Shown piece by piece: positions 57,264 through 64,000 of a DNA stretch of 64,000 nucleotides (position 1 is its first letter; the number at the start of each line of letters is the position of its first letter). The translations under genes and the position numbers were made by a program. The notes beneath the pieces were generated by a model. It made no database searches. It was not told the origin of the DNA and worked only from the letters and a program-made list of their open reading frames with translations. Source of the DNA: Dactylellina haptotyla (lineage: Eukaryota; Ascomycota; Orbiliomycetes; Orbiliales; Orbiliaceae); assembly GCA_031310005.1 (NCBI GenBank), contig CM062382.1, forward strand, positions 186,001 to 250,000. The letters are read 5' to 3'.

Positions 57264-58468
57264 CTAACAAGAAATGCCAGCCGGGACGTTCATACAATTG
57301 GTACTAGTTTTGCCTCCTGTTACCTTGACATTGGTCCACTTGAAGTTAGAGCAAGAACCAACACCGCACTGGATCTGAATATTGATGGCATCGCTTGGCA
57401 CGGTTCCGGTAACGTTCTCAAGAGTGAATCCATTGATAGTGACACCGTTGGTTGGGGAGTTCTTAGTTCCGCCATAAGATTGGTCGACGATGATTCCGTA
57501 ATCAACGATACCGGTTGTGGTACCACCGTTGATCTTGATGTTTCTGTAAGTGATGTCTGAGACTGAAGCGACGGCCCCCGAATTAGTCTTGATACGGACG
57601 GCTTGTTGCGACTTCTCCATGGTGATGGTATCGTAGGTGACATTACGAACAACAGCACCATTTGCGATCGAGCCGATTGAGAGACCGTGGCCACCAGAAC
57701 AGAAGCTCTTAGTCATCAAAATATTCTGGCCTGTGTTGACATTCATGCAATCATCTTGATTATAAACTGTCACGTTGGTGATGAAAACACCATCAGCGTT
57801 GTTGATGTTGAAACCATCCGTATTGTGTCCGAGTCCAGAAGTCGTGCCTGCTTTGTCGTTGATATAGATGTTCTTTACAACGAGATTATAAACCCGATTC
57901 AAACTAAATGAGTTTTTTGGTGCATTCAAGATAGTTATTCCGTCGATGACAGAGTCGTTGAGATTGTTCGCCTTGAAGAATTTTGGCTTGATTTTGCCAC
58001 CAGAGCCTCCTAGGCCGTCCCAGTAAAGGGCACCTTGGCCATCAAGAACACTGCCAGGGTCGCCCTTGACGGTAATTTTGTTTCCGCTTACGGAAACCAG
58101 AGAACCTTCCCATTCAGCAAAGCCGAAAACTGTCTTGCCTCTGAAGATGACCTATCGATCCTGTTAGCTGTATGTACTATGTGATGACCAAAAATTCTTA
58201 GGACACATACCGTGGTTCCATCCTTTAATTTCTCGAGGTTCAAAGTAACACCAGAGGGAACGGAAAGTGCGGAGAGGATAATAGTAGAACAAGAAGTTTT
58301 TGATGCACTTGCAGAAAGATACCCGCTTGAACCACTGAAGGTGCATGTTGTAGCCCGTTTAGCGAGAGCATCGGCTGGGTTGGGCGCAGCGGTCGGCTCT
58401 GGGGCAGGGGCCGCCAAGGCGGTCACACAAAGCAGCAAAGCCGCCAAACACTTAGAAATAATAGCCAT
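57264..58468 (-). CDS. GH28 endopolygalacturonase, secreted
   Basis: Two exons, 58468-58211 and 58151-57264, with a 59-bp phase-0 intron (GTATGT/GATAG) give 381 residues. It hydrolyses alpha-1,4-galacturonan of pectin. A signal peptide ([14 protein letters not shown]) and a short propiece ending Ala-Lys-Arg (Kex2-type) precede the beta-helix. Active-site motifs in order are [18 protein letters not shown] (two catalytic Asp), [10 protein letters not shown] (the His) and VRIKT (substrate-binding Arg-Ile-Lys). The C-terminal Cys pair (QCGVGSCSN, then [11 protein letters not shown]) matches endo-type family members. The usual NTDAFD is here NTDGFN, a mild variation. Together with GH6 and AA9 it supports plant-cell-wall breakdown. 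Confidence 0.94.
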
Positions 58469-60458
58469 TGTTGCTGTCCCAAGGAATTTGCTGCAATACC
58501 TTCCAATACGTCGAACTACAGATATCAAGCTTTTGCCAATGCCTCTGTCCACATCCGCCGTGGCTCTGGACCTGATATTTATAGTTTGACAGCACCTTAA
58601 TCCGGGGTTTGCTCGCGTTCAACATTGGTATAAAGTGCATGTAGCCTTGGATTGTCATAACGGGAGGCTTTCGGGTCCGACCGTATCGATGTTCATTTAA
58701 GATGTTATATATGACCGTGATCTCAGAGATGTTTCTCCACGAATTATATGTCGACTTCTGGCGGAAAATTTCTGGTTCTGTCGGAGAATCAAGCGATTTC
58801 TGGGGTCGTTTTAATCTTCATACTTACGCGGGTCCTCGGGCCGCACATGCTTTTGCAGCTCCACCAGGGACCATGTTGCCGCCGATGATAACTATATATG
58901 GGGTTGGTTTGGCCCATCGTCTCGAGAAAGTTTAAACCCTTGAAATTCGAGTCTTCTCAATAATTCGAATAAATTGAATTCAAAGCCTAAATTTCTCATC
59001 ATAATATTAACGTATGCAACGTATGTTCCTAATTCAAATATCGACGCTCAACGACTTGCTATTTGCTGACGACAACAACCATGATACCAAGCTATCCGTC
59101 TTTGACTTTGAGTAGCCCGTAGGTCTGATTCCGCAGGAATCGATACAACTGCCCCGTCAGGCCAAGTTGCGATTCTTTTTAGAACCACAAGCCATACCTA
59201 ACCAGAAGAAAATGCCATCAACGTGCAATAGGCAAAGTCAATTCTATATTCAAATGCGTGGTTACGTGTATTTTCTCGGCTAGGTATTCGGAATGAGCCG
59301 GCTATTATCCAGCGTGTATCCCAGGATCTTGGCGTTTCACAGAACCCCAGTTTTCAGGATCCTCGTGAGGTTCCAGACCACAAGGCCTACGGTGTAGATG
59401 CTTCAGGCGGTGACCAAAATGAAGAATAATGCACCAATGAAAATTTGCACTCGACAATTTGAAGATGATGACCACTAGAAACGTTGTTAGTTTATTTCTA
59501 AAGAGCAAGATTCACTCGTAGAAAGTAGCGATTCGATTTGTCTCTTACTTGATACAATTGGATCCGCAACGTTTCAATCAATGGCCTTGCAAGCCAAAAA
59601 AGTTAGCCCCGTTTGTCCTTACAGAGCTCCACACAGAGCGTAAGAAAATGGCAGGCGAAACTGTCACTATCGTCAATGCAGGCGAATTTACTAGCCTCGT
59701 TTCAAAGTCAAGCCACACTAGCTCATTCGCTCCAGTTAGAGGCTGAGCCAGCGCTTTTGTTGCACAGCAGAAGAAACTTGTTCCAGGTTTTGGCACTAAC
59801 TATTCTCGTGAGGTGCTACAGGGAAACTATACATTGACCAATGCTCCAATATAAAGTTTGATTATAATTGAGCCCAGCGTGAAACGCTTGTATACTTTTG
59901 CATTAATATCGAGTTTGTATACCGTATCCTCCGCCTATTACCGGCGACTTGCTAAAACCCATCGCTCGTTCTGTTCATGATTTAGTATTCAACACATCGT
60001 CTCTGTAAAACCCCTTCCTGTTTCGTCAAGGAAACTAGACCACCCTGGGATATTCTCTGGCTACCGTAGTACAAATTTGATTTTTGGCAATAAACTCTAT
60101 TTTGAAACTGATATCGAAGACCAAGCCAGTGTAGCATCGAGTCTCAGATGCTATGGCTGAAGTTTTGGGGATAACCTTTAGAACGAACGTTAGTAGAAAG
60201 ACAACGAGTATATATGTAGAGAACTGGATACCCATATTTGTTCAGCCACATAATACAATCATCTATTTTTTCTTATACACTAATTCTTGTGGCCGGTCCA
60301 CTCGCATCTAAACTCAGGCTGGCCCTTTGAGAACTTAACATCAACTGAATTTTAAGAGTAAATTTATACTTAAAGATATTTAGGTTTCGCTAAACTACTA
60401 GCAATATAGCCCTTCTCGTCCATATAAACCGACTGGACCCCCTTTTACGAAAGCAGAG
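58469..60458. other. Long intergenic region
   Basis: Holds the polygalacturonase promoter (left) and subtilisin promoter (right, TATAAA at 60423-60428). ORFs at 58702-58935, 59549-59837 are overlapped by open frames on the other strand and have no motif. No gene called. Confidence 0.5.
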
Positions 60459-62122
60459 ATGAAAACGGTTCTTTTATCAGCATCTTTGCTGCTAAGCGTT
60501 CCTCAGCTTATATATGCTGTTCCGTCCAACCTCGGGGTTAGAGCACCAGAAAAACGATCAACATACTTGGTTCTCCTGAAAGACAAAGAAAAGCGTGACT
60601 GGGACAAGATACTACCGGAGCTAGGCTTTAAGACGACAGGAAAAACCGAGCATGTGCATTCATCCAAGGGTGAATCCGGATTGGACTATAAGTCTTATAC
60701 ATACAAATCTAGCGATGGAGCGGATATCACCGCATTCGGAGCTACTGTCAGAGCGTTCTCTAAAGATATGACAGCCGATGAAAAAGATAGGGTATCCAAA
60801 TCAGCACTTGTTGATATCATGGAACTGGACGGTCTCGAGGGAGCCAAAGCTGGTGAGGCAAGAAAAGCTGCAGAAAAGGCTAAAAAAGAGAAAGGTAAGA
60901 GAGAAGTGATGCGGTTTAAGCGAGCAGCTGCGGCTCCAGTGAAACAGACAGCAGCCCCATGGCATCTCGCACGCATATCTCAGAAGGGAGCTATTAAGAA
61001 AGAAGGGGAGAAACCATATCAGCCGCAACCGGGATATACATATCGATACGATGCCTCAGCCGGGGAAGGTGTCGATATGTACGTTATCGACTCAGGTAGG
61101 TCTCACCACGGATATTAGGCACGATTGAAATACTAACCCTTATTTCTCCAACACAGGTGTCGATATTAAAAATCCAGCCTTATCTGCCAAAGCCGCTTCA
61201 ATGTTTACAGCATATGAAAAAGACCACCAAGATTACGCCGGACACGGGTAAGGCTTTCTTCTCCATTTGTACGCTTCTATAGCTGAATTAAATGTTAACT
61301 GAAAATCTGTTTAGAACCCATGTATCGGGGGCCATTGCTTCTAGGGACTTTGGAGTCGCCAAAAAGTCTAATATTATAGATGTGAAGATAATCAACAAAG
61401 ATAACATCCCTATCTCTGTCGGTCTCATGGGCTTCGACTTTGCGTATGCTCGCCATCTCCAACGGAAAAGCCAATCTGGGTTCAAAGGTACTTTTTAATA
61501 TCGCTCCATAGCAAGATATGTTAATCGTGTTGCGAAATCATATTCTAACTCAAAAATTGCTTTCTAGGATCTGTGATCAATTCATCACTAGGCAGCGCCT
61601 CATTCGGACCCTCTCTTATCTTCCGCAGACTGTGGGCTGCTTCGTTCAAGGACGGTATGCATATTATAATGGCTGCTGGAAATGCAGGCGAAGATGCTTG
61701 CTATGATCTTCCGGAGGCGCTCTCTCAATCCATGCCACTTATCACAGTAGGTGCCTCTGATATCAACGACGCCGGAGCGACCTTTTCAAACTATGGTCCC
61801 TGCGTCTCTCTCTACGCGCCCGGGGTGAATATTCTTAGTCCGTACCAGGGAAAGTAAGTATTACTAAATATCGACTGTTCCAAACTTATTATGGCCTTCA
61901 TCTAACAATCGATTACTTAGAGTCGCATTTTTGAACGGAACATCGATGGCAACGCCTCAAGTCGCTGGCATGGTTGCAATTGAACTTGGTAACAACCCAA
62001 AGTTACAACTAGATCCTACAGGAATGAAAAAGTTACTTCTTTCTAAGGCTTTGAAGGGAATGGTTAAAGAGCCAAGGTCCAAGGCCGCACCTGTTTTGCT
62101 TTACAATGGGCTTGACGTCTAG
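60459..62122 (+). CDS. Subtilisin-like serine protease (S8, proteinase K-like), secreted
   Basis: Five exons (60459-61095, 61157-61247, 61315-61487, 61568-61853, 61921-62122) total 1389 nt, 462 residues. A signal peptide (VLLSASLLLSVPQLIYA) precedes an inhibitor-I9-type propeptide (STYLVLLKDKEKRDWDKIL). An unusual Lys/Glu/Ala-rich insert (EARKAAEKAKKEKGKREV) lies between the propeptide and the mature start near APWHLARIS. The catalyt­ic triad is visible as Asp (MYVIDSGVD), His (GHGTHVSGAIA) and Ser (NGTSMATPQVAG), plus the oxyanion Asn (IIMAAGNAGED). The second intron separates GHG from THV. Length fits extracellular fungal proteases used on protein substrates; nematode-trapping fungi use such enzymes on cuticle, which is only a suggestion here. 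Confidence 0.94.
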
Positions 62123-62902
62123 TTCTTCCCAAACTATCAGCAAAAGTACCCCAGAATTTTCACAGAATTCATGTACAAATTTGTCGTTAAATATTTTGAG
62201 TTTGCGCTGTATTTATGAGAATCCTAGAACTCGAGACTAGTGTCCACATGTATAAAATCCTTTTTTTTGAACAAAAATCCTTGTCTTGAAACTAGACCTT
62301 CACTGCGTGGAGCACCAAAAACCTTTAATTTGACAGCAGGTAGAGTAGTATTGCGTTGTGTAAGCACCGACACTCGCTTGTAGCAATACCTATCCAAACT
62401 TTGAGTTCCAACTTGGCCGGAAGTTATCTTCGGCCTAACTAAGCAATCTCGAAACAAAACTAACGTACCTGAACAGAGTCTAACCGGGGGTTGAGATGTT
62501 TAATTTTTATGGGACTTTTTCTGTTCCGCTGAGGGACAAACACTTTCGTTGAGTAACTGAATGGTACAGCCATGAGCGTACGCATGTAAGAAAGGGCCTG
62601 AGTTCTCGATGTACCTTTTGTCCTCGGAGCTCGGCTACCTACATGTCCAACAGTTAAACAAATACTGCCTGAAATTTCAGGTTGTAAGAATAAAATGTAC
62701 CAATACATAGATATAATGCCTGAATTGAATTTGTTCCAGCTGTGAACCAGTATATAGAGATATTCTTTCCCAAATTGCATGTGCGGTTTCAAATTCCTAG
62801 ATAGCTTTACAATTTTGTGAGGCAATCGTTATAGTTTGAGAGTTATCACGTTCGACAGGAACCCTTCGACAGTAACTTCCGAGCCGCCCTTCCTTCAGAG
62901 CT
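62123..62902. other. Intergenic, no gene seen
   Basis: 3' end of the subtilisin gene and promoter of the last gene. No credible ORF. Confidence 0.5.
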
Positions 62903-64000
62903 ATGTCTTATGAACTCAAAGAGATCTATGGGGATCGAGATGGCGCCCTGCTCAAGATCTCAGTCAAAAAAGTAGCTGCTCAACATCAACCGGGGGTGGT
63001 GGTAGAATCTGTTGTTCAGGATATAAAATTGATCTCTTCCTACAACTGGCTCGATCCTGGTGATGATAGTGACGGCATTCCTGTAATCCAGGTTCCAGGT
63101 GGGCTTTTAACTCTATTTATATGTTCTACCGGCTGTGAAAGCTATAATTAATGACAACTCAGCGCCAGGGCGCTACTAATCGTTATTATCTGCGAAAAGG
63201 TGCGCCGCCTCTTGTCGACTTTCCCCTCGATCAAAATATTTTGAAAGTAGAGTCAGACAGTGGACATCACTACATCGATCAAAATGCCGCACGGATGAAG
63301 GGTCGGCCTAGCTTATTACCAGGTCTTGCCGCTTGTTACGCTTACAACAAAGACTTCAGAGTAGAGGACTATGACGTTATAACCGACCGAAATAATTTGA
63401 TAAAACTATTCGAGATTCTAAAATTAGAGGGAATGGACGAAAATTCCAACCCTAGGGTCTCAAATCCTTGGAATCGAGGCCCTTCGCGAGCGATGGCGGG
63501 CCGGGGCCGGGGCCGGGGTCAGTTTTCTCACTCTAGATCCTCCTCAGAATCCTTTAGACAGCGAAACGTACGGAATATGACCATGATCAATCGCCGAGAA
63601 CAAGATAGTCGCATCGATATTGATATCGTCTCCGGTTATGATATTAGTACCGGCGAATATCAGTATGATCTATCGAAGGAGCACGGCACAATGATTCTGA
63701 GCAGATGGGAAGAAAAGACCGAAGAAATAATTGACCCAGATGTTGACTTCCGAGGCTTTGGGTTTTCATTCCTAGCGAAAACTAGAAAGTTCCTATCGCT
63801 TGATGGCAAAAGGTTCTGCGAAAAGGGTCCGGATCAGGTTACTGGGTACCATTGTCTAATTGAGTACAAACTTTGTGGGCTGAAAATACTTGTCAGATAC
63901 CACGCTGATGGGTGTGATATGTCGCGAGAAGAATTCTTGGAGTGGATCGCACAAGATGAAGCTAGCATTAGAGAAGAGGACAACACAGGCGGAATGGAGA
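62903..64000 (+). CDS. Geranylgeranyl pyrophosphate synthetase-like fungal family protein, partial
   Basis: Exon 1 is 62903-63098; a 101-bp intron (GTGGGC donor, TACTAATCG branch, AAAAG acceptor) leads to exon 2 from 63200, open to the window edge. The family appears in databases under a misleading prenyl-synthase label, and no DDxxD motif or prenyl-synthase core is seen. Family landmarks are SSYNWLD, VIQVPGAPPLV (restored exactly by the splice), HYIDQNAARM, DVITDRNNL and FRGFGFSF followed by ILVRYHADG. Exon 2 holds an Arg-Gly-rich insert (AGRGRGRGQFSHSRSSS), a typical RNA-binding RG tract, within the region that is usually a loop. No signal peptide. The family function is not established; the RG tract suggests RNA contact, as inference. 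The C-terminus lies beyond 64000. Confidence 0.75.

Overview
The window reads as nuclear DNA of a filamentous ascomycete. Coding blocks are interrupted by short GT-AG introns of about 45-100 bp, often with a CTAAC/CTAAT/CTGAC-like branch site, and there are no operons or Shine-Dalgarno sites. The gene content (GH6 cellulase, AA9 oxygenase, GH28 pectinase, proteinase K-like subtilisin, WSC and threonine-rich secreted proteins, BTB-like and CCCH proteins) fits a saprotrophic or predatory Pezizomycotina species. An orbiliomycete (nematode-trapping relative) is my guess from style only; no marker proves it. I spliced exons by hand using donor/acceptor sites, phase and protein continuity; most models close exactly in frame, and I say where one does not.

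Left part (1-28 kb): mostly intracellular proteins with predicted metal-binding modules. A CCCH zinc-finger gene runs off the left edge and carries one in-frame TAG. Then come a DUF1993 protein, a nucleotidyltransferase-like protein, a tiny zinc-binding protein divergent from a BTB-like gene, a gene-poor stretch holding a 74-residue double zinc-ribbon gene, a membrane/coiled-coil protein next to a second BTB-like protein, a six-exon aldehyde dehydrogenase, a 1079-residue protein with four CCCH motifs, and three more zinc-module genes in tandem. The four small zinc-module loci (7.1, 24.4, 26.2 and 26.8 kb) share a 30-nt first exon starting Met-Cys and an intron directly before a Cys-x-His.

Right part (28.5-62 kb): almost every gene has a signal peptide. 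They are a large Pro/Asn-rich protein, a defensin-like peptide, GH6 and AA9 cellulose-active enzymes side by side, two long threonine-rich Cys-repeat proteins, a WSC-domain protein, an alpha-carbonic anhydrase, an endopolygalacturonase and a subtilisin. One small membrane protein lies among them. Together they look like a plant cell wall/protein degradation and surface-protein toolkit, although genes here are transcribed singly. The window ends inside a gene of the fungal family often labelled geranylgeranyl pyrophosphate synthetase-like.

I saw no convincing tRNA, rRNA, CRISPR or intact transposon. Long gaps (8.7-12.4, 30.6-33.6, 33.9-37.0, 53.9-56.0 and 58.5-60.5 kb) are AT-rich or featureless.
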